Positions 8,984 through 16,500 of a stretch of DNA of 64,000 bases are shown here, one piece after another. The stretch spans positions 1-64,000 of the forward strand of contig NZ_JAOQNX010000018.1 of assembly GCF_025961575.1 (NCBI RefSeq), read 5' to 3'. The translations under genes and the position numbers were made by a program. Positions within the stretch are counted from its first letter, which is position 1. Every line of letters begins with the position of its first letter. The DNA comes from Rhodoblastus acidophilus. GTDB taxonomy: Bacteria; Pseudomonadota; Alphaproteobacteria; Rhizobiales; Beijerinckiaceae. A model generated the notes under the pieces. The model was not told where the DNA came from, searched no databases, and saw only the letters and a list, made by a program, of their open reading frames with translations.

Positions 8984-9436
8984 TCAGTGCTGTTTGGCGG
9001 CGATGGTGGCGCGCGCCAGGGGCACTTCGAGCCGTTCAGCGACGGCGCGGGCTTCGGCGGGCGTGAACGCGGCGAGCGCCGTCCATTCGTTCACGATGGC
9101 GAGCCAGATGGCTGCGCGCGAGAAGGTGGGGCGGTCGGGTTCCCACCAGTCGGTGAAGGGCATGATGCGTTTCAGCATGTCGCGCGCATGCACCACCGCG
9201 CCGGCGCGGGCGGCGAGAGCATGGGCGGTCAATTGGTGGTTGGGGTTGGAACCGCCCGGGCCGTCCAAACGGTCCTCAGGGCGGTTTCCAACCGCCGGGG
9301 GGTATAAGGGGGGTTGGAACACACCCCCGTTGGAAGCGGTTGGAAGGTTTTTCATGGCGGTTGGAACCAGGGTTGGGAGGTAGTTGGAAGCCGGTTGGAA
9401 GGCCGTTTTTCCGGTTGGAAGGCGGTTGGAAGCCAC
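8984..9436 (-). CDS. unknown mobile-element protein whose 5' end carries a repeat array, 150 aa
   Basis: The GTG start lies directly after the TAG stop of the primase-helicase gene, with no spacer and no clear Shine-Dalgarno, so expression would be by translational coupling. The first 45 residues (motifs such as SNRLPT, FQPAS and NYLPT) are just the translation of an iteron-like DNA repeat in different frames and look unconstrained. From about residue 68 the protein looks genuine: Ala-rich helices and a WWEPDRP loop, with no family recognised. An internal ATG at 9355 is possible. The gene may be a passenger over a replication origin. Confidence 0.5.
   Translation of the reverse strand: MASNRLPTGKTAFQPASNYLPTLVPTAMKNLPTASNGGVFQPPLYPPAVGNRPEDRLDGPGGSNPNHQLTAHALAARAGAVVHARDMLKRIMPFTDWWEPDRPTFSRAAIWLAIVNEWTALAAFTPAEARAVAERLEVPLARATIAAKQH
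9244..9431. repeat. iteron-like array of GGTTGGAA repeats, candidate replication origin
   Basis: The octamer GGTTGGAA (or a one-base variant) begins at 9244, 9312, 9329, 9338, 9359, 9371, 9383, 9393, 9413 and 9424 on the plus strand, and once inverted at 9285-9293. From 9329 on the spacing is 9-12 or 20-21 bases, close to one or two helical turns, so copies face one side of the DNA. The array abuts the 3' end of the primase/helicase gene, where iteron origins of phage-inducible islands are known to lie. Its function as an origin is inferred. Confidence 0.65.
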
Positions 9437-11737
9437 CTAATCGGCAGGCTCGGGCAGGTCGTGGTCGGTCGAGCCGCCCTCCTCGCTTTCGCCTGAAACA
9501 TCCCCACCGATGCCCTGCGACACGATCACAAGGCGCTGCCGCGGCTTCGACGGCGGGCCGAAGCCCTCAACCTCGATGCGGCCGGATTGCAGCAGTCGGT
9601 TCATCGCGCGGCCGAGCTCTGAACTTCTCATGCCCTTGGCATTCTCGTGACCCTGGAAAAGCGCGGGCGCGTAGGTCGGTCCCTTGTTTGGCGAGACGGC
9701 CCGCTTCTCGCGAATGAACTGCTCCAGCAGCGCGAGGAACACGTTGTCGGCGTGATGCGCGGCGTCGGCGGCATTCACGGCGCTTTGCGTCTCGCGCTCG
9801 AACTTGCCATCTTTCCAGCGCAGGACGATCTGTCCGCCGGTAGGCGAGCGATTTGACTTCTTCGTCGAGAGAACGCGCAGGTCGCGATCATCCTCGACGA
9901 CGCGCTTGCCGTCGGTTCTCAGCCTGCGTTCCAGGTAGAGGCGGGAGCGCACGCTGTTGTTCCAGGCCGTATTGCCGCTGGTGCCAGTGCCGGAATTCAT
10001 GCCGCTTTGCGACGGATGCGAAAGCAGCACCACGGTCATGTCGTGCTGAAGGGCGAGCCCACGCAGCATGCCTATGAATTGGCGCGCCTGCACTTTCTTG
10101 ATTTCGTCGCCGCCGAACAGGTCGGCCAACGTGTCCAGAATCAGCAAGTCCGGCTGGTTACGAGCAATGATGCGCTCTAGCGCGGTGAAGAGGGCTGTCG
10201 GCTTCAACAGGCCTTCGCGTCCCTCAGGCGCGGCGAGTACCGCATCCTTGCCGGCGAGGTCAGCGATGATCAGGTCGCTCAGCAGATCAAGGCGCGGCTC
10301 GATGCGCGCGAGACGGCGGTGCAATTCGGCGGTTTCATCCTCGGCGCTGATGAACAGCACACGGCCCTTCTCGGTGTAGAAGCCGATCCAAGGTTTGCCT
10401 GTCGCCAAGGCTGCGCCGAGTTGCAGACCCAGCAGCGACTTGCCCGTAGCGCCATCGCCGGCCAGCATGGTCACGTTGCCGTGCGGGATCAGGTCTTTGA
10501 TCAGCCAGTGCTGGGCCGGGATAGGCTTGCCAGCGAGGGAGGCGGCGCTGATGATTTCCATTTCCACTGCTCGCGGCTGCTGAGCATGAGGCGCGGCGTG
10601 CGGCGCTTCGCCTTGGATAATTTCGCCAGTCTCGGGGTCGGAACCCACCGCGAGATGGTTCGGAATCGGATTGCTTTCGCGCGCGCCGAGCGCGGCGGCG
10701 ATCTGCGCGCCCAGGCGCTCAGCCTGCTCGTCGCCGGGCATTTCGCGATCAACCAGCGGCGGGTGCGGTTGAGACAGGCCGGCATTCAGGCCGCTGGCGA
10801 TAGTCGCGCGGCAAGTGCGCGGGCCATCATCACGCCAGGAACCGTTCGCACGGCACGCGCCCTCCAGGGCTGTCACGACGGCTTCCTGAGAAATCCAGCC
10901 TGCGCCAACGCAGCGCCCCATGGAATAGGCCATTTCGTTCAGAGCGTTGTTGCGGCCACCCTTCGCGGTTTCGGCGAGTTCCTTCGCCTGTGCGTCGAGC
11001 TTGACGCGCGCCCAGGCGCGCTCGCGCTCGCCCGCCGCTGCCGCGCTGGTGAGCGGATCGCAATTCGTCGCGGCCTGGGCTTCCGGTTCGGGCTTCGCGC
11101 GCAACGCGGCGGCGATTCGCTCGGGGAGAGCCGGAATCTTGCCAGTGTCGAACGCCTCCACCAGATCAGGCGAACCCGGTTCGGTGCGCCACTGACGCCC
11201 GTCTGGGAGCGTCGCGCCTGGAGCGATGACATAACCGCCAGCGCCGCGAACATCGACGCCGAGCCCCTTGAACTCGCCGGCCGAATTGCCAAAAGGGGCG
11301 TCGGGCTGGTTCAGAAAATACAGATGAACGCCGCCATTCGCCGTCGCCACCATCGGAGCACCGAACTTGGTCGGATCGCCCACGCGGTCAAAGAAGTTCT
11401 GCAATCCGTCGGGGCCGCCGTGGCGATCCAGGTCGGAGACGATCAGGCCAGCTTTGGCGAGGTCGATGGCAGGAATGGCGTCGGGAAAACTGCGCCACCA
11501 TTTCTCGACGGTCCGCGCGTCGCACGTCGATTCCGCGCGCCATTTGACGAGCGGGTTTTTATGGGTGTTGCAGGGAAACACGGGAGCGCCAACTTCGGCG
11601 AGACGCAGCGCGATCTGACGATTTTTCACGCGCCAGGATTTGGTGCTGTTCGTGGGCGTGGCGAAGTCATCGCTTTGCTCGCCGTGGTCGCTAAGGTCCA
11701 TTTCGGCCACGATAAATTCAAGACCGAGGTCAGCCAT
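9437..11737 (-). CDS. bifunctional primase-polymerase / RepA-type helicase, 766 aa
   Basis: Replication protein of the element. The N-terminal Prim-Pol domain (about 35-190) has the acidic pair in IVSDLDRHGG near residue 101, GGVHLYF near 137 and GVDVRGAGGYVIAPG. A helical linker (about 230-330) follows. The C-terminal RecA/RepA-like AAA_25 domain (about 390-620) has an intact Walker A GDGATGKS near 430, an FISAEDE segment, Walker B LLILD near 532 and LLSHPSQSG. The tail is probably a winged helix (about 670-730). Such enzymes unwind and prime the element's own origin. Its start overlaps the end of the deoxyribosyltransferase gene by 8 bases, and its stop abuts the iteron array. Confidence 0.9.
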   Translation of the reverse strand: MADLGLEFIVAEMDLSDHGEQSDDFATPTNSTKSWRVKNRQIALRLAEVGAPVFPCNTHKNPLVKWRAESTCDARTVEKWWRSFPDAIPAIDLAKAGLIVSDLDRHGGPDGLQNFFDRVGDPTKFGAPMVATANGGVHLYFLNQPDAPFGNSAGEFKGLGVDVRGAGGYVIAPGATLPDGRQWRTEPGSPDLVEAFDTGKIPALPERIAAALRAKPEPEAQAATNCDPLTSAAAAGERERAWARVKLDAQAKELAETAKGGRNNALNEMAYSMGRCVGAGWISQEAVVTALEGACRANGSWRDDGPRTCRATIASGLNAGLSQPHPPLVDREMPGDEQAERLGAQIAAALGARESNPIPNHLAVGSDPETGEIIQGEAPHAAPHAQQPRAVEMEIISAASLAGKPIPAQHWLIKDLIPHGNVTMLAGDGATGKSLLGLQLGAALATGKPWIGFYTEKGRVLFISAEDETAELHRRLARIEPRLDLLSDLIIADLAGKDAVLAAPEGREGLLKPTALFTALERIIARNQPDLLILDTLADLFGGDEIKKVQARQFIGMLRGLALQHDMTVVLLSHPSQSGMNSGTGTSGNTAWNNSVRSRLYLERRLRTDGKRVVEDDRDLRVLSTKKSNRSPTGGQIVLRWKDGKFERETQSAVNAADAAHHADNVFLALLEQFIREKRAVSPNKGPTYAPALFQGHENAKGMRSSELGRAMNRLLQSGRIEVEGFGPPSKPRQRLVIVSQGIGGDVSGESEEGGSTDHDLPEPAD

Positions 11738-12278
11738 TGCCGCCCCCCATCACGCTCAACGCGCGCGCTGAACGCCACGCCTGGATTGCGTTCCAGAAAG
11801 CCTCTTCGAGATTGCCGTTAACCAAGTGGCATGCCTGGGCCACAAACCAGAAATCGTTGACTTGCCGCCTTGTCAGGTCAGGTCCGAGATTCAGAAAAAC
11901 AGGAACGCCAATGGCATGGGCGTGACCGATCTCAACGAGAGTGCCGAAGCAATCCGTCTCGTTTATGCTGGCGAACACGAAATCCGACTTCGCTATCCTG
12001 GCGAGGGAAACATCGAACACGCGAGCACGTTTGTTTTTCTCACCTTGCCCGTGCGTCCCAGGAACATGGGAAAGGCCGTGGCCGAAGCAGGCGAAGAACG
12101 GTCCGGTGCAAACGAAATTCGGCGTGTCTTCAAACTCGTTCGGGTCGAGCGGATTGCGCGGATAGATCGTGCGATACGTCAGGCGCTCGCGCCAGCCGTG
12201 CTGGGCGATTTTTCCGGCCAGATAGACGTGCGGCTTCTCGCGCGGCGGTTGATTTTTGAGGGGGGCTGGGGTAGCCAT
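11730..12278 (-). CDS. nucleoside 2-deoxyribosyltransferase-like protein, 182 aa
   Basis: The N-terminus HVYLAGKI plus a following Trp-Arg, and the later segment NETDCFGTLVEIGHAHAIG, match the nucleoside deoxyribosyltransferase-like Rossmann superfamily. The Glu of the VEIG segment is the expected nucleophile. Phage and island members may act on nucleotides or nucleotide-derived signals; the substrate cannot be read from the sequence. Residues 45-90 form a longer Cys/His/Gly-containing insert than in short family members. It overlaps the primase-helicase by 8 bases, so the two are translationally coupled. Confidence 0.72.
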   Translation of the reverse strand: MATPAPLKNQPPREKPHVYLAGKIAQHGWRERLTYRTIYPRNPLDPNEFEDTPNFVCTGPFFACFGHGLSHVPGTHGQGEKNKRARVFDVSLARIAKSDFVFASINETDCFGTLVEIGHAHAIGVPVFLNLGPDLTRRQVNDFWFVAQACHLVNGNLEEAFWNAIQAWRSARALSVMGGGNG

Positions 12279-12305
12279 TTAATTGGACCTGCATCAATCG
12301 TGATG

Positions 12306-12337
12306 AAACTGCCCAGCGCTGCAACGCCGGGCAGTTT
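12306..12337. terminator. hairpin between the AlpA-like and deoxyribosyltransferase genes
   Basis: AAACTGCCC at 12306-12314 pairs perfectly with GGGCAGTTT at 12329-12337 around a 14-base loop. A T-rich tail follows only on the plus strand. On the minus strand, in which the flanking genes are transcribed, it would act as an attenuating or processing hairpin more than a strong terminator. Confidence 0.5.
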
Positions 12338-12350
12338 TCGTTTGTGAAGA

Positions 12351-12611
12351 TTAGGCGGCGGCGGCTTCGGTGGTGCTCGGCATCGGAAGGCCGGCGATGT
12401 AGAGCGCTGCGATGGGGCCACGCACGCTGCTGCGGCGGCCGTCCTTTTCAAGGATCACGCGGCCGGCTTTAACGTCCTCATAGAAGGTAGTTCTGCCGAC
12501 ATCCTTAAGTGCGCGCACTTCATCCACGCTCAGGCGGCCGACTTTCAGACGCACCTCGACGGGGATCGGGTTTGAATGCCGCTTACGCTTCTTTTCGTCT
12601 TCAATCTGCAT
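12351..12611 (-). CDS. AlpA/excisionase-like DNA-binding protein, 86 aa
   Basis: The central segment LSVDEVRALKDVGRTTFYED, continuing into VKAGRVILEKDGRRSSVRG, has the winged-HTH order of AlpA/MerR-type excisionases: helix-turn-helix, then a Gly-Arg-Arg wing that sets the DNA contact. Proteins of this type direct excision or activate the integrase promoter in prophages and islands. I start it at the ATG at 12611, which has GGAGG seven bases upstream. A GTG 45 bases further upstream has no ribosome-binding site. The Lys/Arg-rich N-terminus is compatible with DNA binding. Confidence 0.7.
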   Translation of the reverse strand: MQIEDEKKRKRHSNPIPVEVRLKVGRLSVDEVRALKDVGRTTFYEDVKAGRVILEKDGRRSSVRGPIAALYIAGLPMPSTTEAAAA

Positions 12612-12679
12612 CGCGTCCTCCAGAACAGCCAGGGCTGACGGAGGACAAAAAATCACAATCGCTCTGGTCGCGAGGGGGC

Positions 12680-13525
12680 TTAGCTTTCGGCCTCGCGAGC
12701 TAAGCTCCCTCTGCTTGATCGGCGCGTTTCATTGATCGCGCTCGCCATGGCTGTCGGGGATTCTTTCCCGTCCAGCCCACGGTTGTGTAGCTGAAATGTT
12801 TCAGGCCAACACCGCGTCAATTCCAGCATGAACTCCGTAAATTGAGACGGCTTCTCTTTGCTGTATTTGCTGTTCCCCGCGCTCGTTGGCAGCCTTAAGG
12901 CGCTAAAGACGCGATCAATATCGCGCAGCATCTTCGCCCACGCTGTCGATGTCGGCGTCTTTGGCCAGAGCGGATCACGCTGGGATGGGCCAATGTCTAT
13001 TGTTTCGGGGGGCGACAGGCTTTTGGCTGCTTTGGCGATTCGCGACACAACGCGAACCGCGTCGGCCAGCGGATTCGCGCTCTCGATTGCAGCGGCCATG
13101 GCTATGTCAAAATCGCTGTCACCGCTTCGACAGGCAGGCGCTAGGTCCAGCGGATTGAGCAAAGCCTCGCTCAGAATGTCGCGCGTCGCCAACATCTCCC
13201 GCGAATCGGTTTCGGATGAAAGCAGCGACACGAGTTCATTGGCCGCGCTCTCGATCTTGGCGACAAATTTTCTCACGGTCACCGCGTTGAACGCCAAAAT
13301 TTCGGTTTCGCGCGCATAGAAATAGCGCCGGGAAATTTCGCTGATTGCAATCCTGGCCCTGTTAGAATTGTCCTTAAAGTCGAGATCGCATTTATCCGCG
13401 ATGCCGTCCCAATCGCGCTTGCGAAGGCTCCAAGCCGGAAGTTCGGGCTCAGCGTAAAAGCTGCCCACAATATCACCCCGCTTGCTACGGCGTCGCTTCG
13501 GCTTGTCGTCTTGATCGTCTTCCAT
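12680..13525 (-). CDS. unknown mobile-element protein, 281 aa
   Basis: No family recognised. The chosen ATG at 13525 begins a strongly acidic-then-basic N-terminus (MEDDQDDKPKRRRSKRGD). The rest is predicted soluble and helical, with an SLLSSETDSREML segment and several Trp residues in the C-terminal half. Starting further upstream at 13663 would overlap the PrtN-like gene and add a low-complexity Arg-rich stretch, so I reject it. The stop codon lies inside a GCTTAGCT/AGCTAAGC inverted repeat (about 12678-12705). It lies between the PrtN-like and AlpA-like regulators and is probably in their transcript. Confidence 0.6.
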   Translation of the reverse strand: MEDDQDDKPKRRRSKRGDIVGSFYAEPELPAWSLRKRDWDGIADKCDLDFKDNSNRARIAISEISRRYFYARETEILAFNAVTVRKFVAKIESAANELVSLLSSETDSREMLATRDILSEALLNPLDLAPACRSGDSDFDIAMAAAIESANPLADAVRVVSRIAKAAKSLSPPETIDIGPSQRDPLWPKTPTSTAWAKMLRDIDRVFSALRLPTSAGNSKYSKEKPSQFTEFMLELTRCWPETFQLHNRGLDGKESPTAMASAINETRRSSRGSLAREAES

Positions 13526-13588
13526 CCAGGTTGCCTTAATGCGTGGCGCGCGGGCCTGATGTTGAGGCTCGCGCGCTAAAACGAAGAA

Positions 13589-13607
13589 GGCCGGCAGATC
13601 GCCGGCC
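13589..13607 (-). terminator. hairpin after the PrtN-like gene
   Basis: GGCCGGC and GCCGGCC form a perfect 7-bp stem with a 5-base loop just downstream of the PrtN-like stop. On the minus strand it is followed by CTTCTTCGTTTT, a weak U-rich tail, so it is probably a partial terminator. Confidence 0.45.
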
Positions 13608-13613
13608 CTCCGC

Positions 13614-13874
13614 TTATTCGGTAAGTTGCCTGAGCTCCTTCGCCGCCGCCTCCCGGCGCGCATCGATCCAGGCGGCTAGGTCGTTGACGTGGACCCCACG
13701 CGCCGCGCGCTTGCTCCCTTCGATACGGACGAGCGGAAGCTTAATTTCGCCTCTGTCAACCTTCTGCACGAACTTTACCGGCTCCAGATGGGTGAAGAAG
13801 TCGGCACAGACCTTCTCCACCGGGATAATGGGCAGGCCGTCGTAGCGCGCCAAGAGCATCCATGCGGTTTTCAT
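13614..13874 (-). CDS. pyocin activator PrtN-like protein, 86 aa
   Basis: The protein closely follows the PrtN family: MKTAWMLLARYDGLPIIPVE, a CADFFTHL segment, then LPLVRIEGSKRAARGVHVND and an Ala/Lys-rich C-terminus. In Pseudomonas, PrtN binds P-boxes and activates pyocin genes. Short PrtN-like proteins are common in alphaproteobacterial prophages and islands as presumed activators of element genes. Its ATG overlaps the stop of the upstream 107-residue gene (ATGA, 13871-13874). The gene is the best candidate for the positive switch of this element, as no CI-type repressor is visible. Confidence 0.82.
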   Translation of the reverse strand: MKTAWMLLARYDGLPIIPVEKVCADFFTHLEPVKFVQKVDRGEIKLPLVRIEGSKRAARGVHVNDLAAWIDARREAAAKELRQLTE

Positions 13875-14194
13875 CGGGCCGCTCCTGCAAGCTGGAGCGC
13901 ACCGTTGGCGATCACCATGGCGAGCGCACGAGCCGAGCCCGGCGCGTCGTTGGTGAACTCAGGGTCACGGTCGGTTTCAAGGCTCAGTGCTTGACTGATC
14001 CAAGCGAGGTCGGCCAGCGATCCGACAGGGTGGGAAGCGATCAGCTCACGAAGCGCCCAATGGCGATCCACCACCGCGCCGTATTCAGTGTCATCCATTG
14101 CGGTTGGCGGATCGCGCAGAATGGCGTCGACCTTCAGCAATTCGGAAAACAGACGCTTGATCGGAGATTTTCCGGTGTTATCTTTCTTTGACAT
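13871..14194 (-). CDS. unknown mobile-element protein, 107 aa
   Basis: No family recognised. It has a basic N-terminus (MSKKDNTGKSPIKRLF), a soluble middle and an Ala-rich C-terminal helix. It overlaps the PrtN-like gene by four bases in an ATGA arrangement, so the two are cotranslated. It is the first gene downstream of the integrase region in the minus-strand series and might modulate PrtN, but this rests on position only. Confidence 0.6.
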   Translation of the reverse strand: MSKKDNTGKSPIKRLFSELLKVDAILRDPPTAMDDTEYGAVVDRHWALRELIASHPVGSLADLAWISQALSLETDRDPEFTNDAPGSARALAMVIANGALQLAGAAR

Positions 14195-14292
14195 GATGCG
14201 AAACCCTTCTTCGCGTTATGATGGTCGGGATTGAGGCGTAGCAGCGCCTCGCCCGGCCGCTTTATCGGGCGGCGAGATTGCCGCCAGATTTC

Positions 14293-15510
14293 TTATGCAG
14301 CGTCGCATTCCGTTTTCGGCTGCACGCCACCGCGCATTTCGGCGCACTGGCTCGCCCACCAATCCATCATTCGGACGCGCTCATCCCAAAAATCCGCCCT
14401 GGCGTAAGCCTTGCGGATCGAATCAGCGTCTTCATGGGCAAGCTGGCGCTCGATTGCATCGGGATGCCAAAGCCCGCATTCGTTGAGCATTGAAGATGCG
14501 GCGGCGCGAAAGCCGTGGGCACTCATCTCGTCTTTCTCGAACCCAAGCCGGCGCAGAGCGGCATTCAGCGTGTTCTCGGACATGCAGCGCGTCGCGGAGC
14601 GCGTGGATGGAAAGAGGTATTTGCCCCGTCCGGTCATCTGCTGCATGTCTCGGAGAATTTCCAACGCACGCGGCGACAACGGAACGCGGTGGGGCCGGCG
14701 CATTTTCATCTTTTCAGCCGGGATGGTCCAGAGCGCGCGATCCATGTCGAACTCGGCCCATTCAGCGGCGCGAAGTTCTCCCGGTCGAACAAAGGTCAAC
14801 GCGAGCAATTCCAGCGCGGCCCGTGTCTCTGGCGCGCCGGCGTAGCCATCAATGGCGCGAAGCAACCCGCCAAACGCCTTCGGCTCGATGATCGCGGCCC
14901 GGTGTTTCACGACCGGCGCGGTGAGCGCGCCCTTAAGCGCCGAGGTCGGATCGTTCTCTGCGCGTCCGGTGGCGATGGCGAATCGGAAAACCTCGCCAAT
15001 AGAGGCGCGCATCTTTTTCGCCGTCTCTAACCGCCCGCGCGCCTCGACAACCCGGAGCGCAGCAAGAACCTCGGCGGACGAAAGTTCCGCAATGGGTCGC
15101 GCGCCGATGACCGGGCGCGCGAGCGCCATATACCAACTGAAATGTTCCAACGTCCCTGCCGCTTTGCCTTCGCGGCGCTTCTTCTCCAGCAATTCGGCGG
15201 CGAGCGCATCAAACGTGGCCTCAAGAGACGCGGTTCGCGTGGACTTTGCGATTTTCTTGATGACGGAAGGGTCTTGGCCGGCGTCGATTTGCTTCTTCGC
15301 CGTCTCGCGCGCCTCGCGGGCTTCTTTCAGGCCGACCGACGGGTAAACGCCGATGGCCAGCGCTTTTTGCTTGCCGGCAATGCGGTAGGCCAGCCGCCAT
15401 CTTTTTGCGCCGTCAGGCGTCACCCATAGCTGTAAGCCGCCGCCGTCGCTCAGCTTCACGACCTTCGGCCCAGGCTTGGCATTTTTGCATTGGAGATCGG
15501 AGAGCGACAT
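14293..15510 (-). CDS. tyrosine-recombinase integrase, P4 type, 405 aa
   Basis: Catalyses site-specific integration and excision of the element. The N-terminus (SDLQCKNAKPGPKVVKLSDG, then LWVTPDGAKRWRLAYR) is the arm-binding DUF4102 domain of P4-like integrases. A core-binding domain follows (about 95-200). The catalytic domain has Arg in FVRPGELR near 243, the His-x-x-Arg pair in SAHGFRAAASS, a His-Glu-Asp (LAHEDAD), and the nucleophile Tyr in KAYARADF near 367. Length is normal. The start lies within a TTGGTA repeat region and 175 bases from the tRNA-Met 3' end, the expected arrangement of an integrase beside its tRNA attachment site. Confidence 0.96.
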   Translation of the reverse strand: MSLSDLQCKNAKPGPKVVKLSDGGGLQLWVTPDGAKRWRLAYRIAGKQKALAIGVYPSVGLKEAREARETAKKQIDAGQDPSVIKKIAKSTRTASLEATFDALAAELLEKKRREGKAAGTLEHFSWYMALARPVIGARPIAELSSAEVLAALRVVEARGRLETAKKMRASIGEVFRFAIATGRAENDPTSALKGALTAPVVKHRAAIIEPKAFGGLLRAIDGYAGAPETRAALELLALTFVRPGELRAAEWAEFDMDRALWTIPAEKMKMRRPHRVPLSPRALEILRDMQQMTGRGKYLFPSTRSATRCMSENTLNAALRRLGFEKDEMSAHGFRAAASSMLNECGLWHPDAIERQLAHEDADSIRKAYARADFWDERVRMMDWWASQCAEMRGGVQPKTECDAA

Positions 15511-15511
15511 T

Positions 15512-15560
15512 GTTGGTACGCACCGCGTTGGTAATTCGGCTTACCAACGAAGTTACCAAC
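15512..15560. repeat. four GTTGGTA repeats: integrase arm sites or operator
   Basis: GTTGGTA occurs at 15512-15518 and 15527-15533 on the plus strand and, inverted, at 15542-15548 and 15554-15560. The two pairs make nested inverted repeats directly upstream of the integrase start codon. Spacing within each pair is 12-15 bases. The position between integrase and tRNA attachment site suits integrase arm-type sites, Xis sites, or an autoregulatory operator. The attachment core itself should lie in the 3' part of the tRNA gene or in 15561-15684. Confidence 0.6.
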
Positions 15561-15684
15561 AATTTCCCCGACTGCAAGCGGGGGTCAACGACCATCCCCG
15601 AACGCCAGCGGAACAATGAGTGCTAGTGAATTCAGGTACTTGAGTACGTTTGCGATCTTCAACGAACGTCAGCGAAGGTAAAAG

Positions 15685-15761
15685 TGGTAGCGGAGGAGGG
15701 ACTCGAACCCCCGACACAAGGATTATGATTCCTCTGCTCTAGCCGGCTGAGCTACTCCGCC
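15685..15761 (-). tRNA. tRNA-Met (CAT), elongator type
   Basis: A complete 77-base cloverleaf on the minus strand: acceptor GGCGGAG pairs with CTCCGCT (one G-T), the D arm begins GCTC, the anticodon stem GAGGA/TCCTT encloses the loop ATCATAA with anticodon CAT, and the T arm is GGGGGTTCGAGTCCCTC. CCA is encoded. The first base pair is not a mismatch, which argues for elongator rather than initiator Met. The 3' end faces the integrase, so this is the probable attachment gene of the element. The sequence after integration remains a full tRNA. Confidence 0.95.
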
Positions 15762-15797
15762 CCGAACACGAGCCGCGCTCGCGTTTGAGTGCGCGGT

Positions 15798-15826
15798 CTA
15801 TAAGACGCCCCACCCTCCCCTGTCAA
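15798..15826 (-). promoter_or_regulatory. sigma-70 promoter of tRNA-Met
   Basis: On the minus strand a consensus TTGACA (15821-15826) is followed after exactly 17 bases by TTATAG (15798-15803). The predicted start falls near 15791, about 30 bases before the tRNA 5' end. This is the clearest housekeeping promoter in the window and shows that tRNA expression is independent of the inserted element. Confidence 0.75.
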
Positions 15827-15840
15827 GGAAGGGCAAGCGC

Positions 15841-16500
15841 CTAAAACAGCTTTTCAATCCGCGTCAGCGTAAACAACCCCAATGGCGCGATCTTCCGGCG
15901 CTCCACCAGCTTCAAATCTTTGCGCGAAGCGATCCAGTCGCCAAGAATCGCCCAGGGAAATTCCGGCCGCCAGCCCAGCGACGCCGAGCGCTTGCCCATC
16001 CAGCGCTCGATCCAGGCGATCGGACCTGCTTCCGCCCCCACGTGATTCACCAGGACGATCTCGCCGCCGACCCGCGTCACCCGCGCCAGTTCCGCCATCG
16101 TCGCCTGCGGGTCCGGCACGACCGTCAGAACATAGGGCGCCACCGTCGCGTCGAAAGTTCCGTCAGCGAAAGCGAGCCGCGTCGCGTCCATCACGCACAG
16201 GCCTTTCACGCGCGTGAGCGAATCGCGGGCGATGCGGTCCTGGGCGCGGCGCAGCATGGGCTCGGAGAGATCGACGCCCACCAACTCCACATCGGCGTCG
16301 AACATCGGCAATTCCAGGCCGGTGCCGACGCCGACATCCAAAACCTTGCCGCCCAGCCGCTGCGCCGCCGCCACCGCCGCGCGGCGGCCCGGCGCCATCA
16401 CCGCGGTGAAGGCCAGGTCGTAGATCGGCGCCCAACGGGCATAGGCCTCCTCGACATGCGCGTTTTCAATCTGCGCGAGATCGCGCGGCATTTGATTCAT
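15841..16500 (-). CDS. class I SAM methyltransferase, PmtA/UbiE-like, 219 aa
   Basis: An [15 protein letters not shown]-terminal signature followed by the SAM-binding motif [13 protein letters not shown] and the acidic loop GVDLSEPML places this in the UbiE/Rhodobacter-type PmtA group. Those enzymes methylate phosphatidylethanolamine to phosphatidylcholine. The segment [11 protein letters not shown] matches motif III. Substrate assignment is only probable: closely related proteins methylate quinones or other lipids. Its ATG overlaps the stop of mnmA (ATGA, 16497-16500), so it is the second gene of that operon. Confidence 0.78.
   Translation of the reverse strand: MNQMPRDLAQIENAHVEEAYARWAPIYDLAFTAVMAPGRRAAVAAAQRLGGKVLDVGVGTGLELPMFDADVELVGVDLSEPMLRRAQDRIARDSLTRVKGLCVMDATRLAFADGTFDATVAPYVLTVVPDPQATMAELARVTRVGGEIVLVNHVGAEAGPIAWIERWMGKRSASLGWRPEFPWAILGDWIASRKDLKLVERRKIAPLGLFTLTRIEKLF

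Noticed and set aside
9244-9431. CRISPR array
   Set aside because: The repeat unit is 8 bases with no uniform spacers and no cas genes; it fits iterons better.
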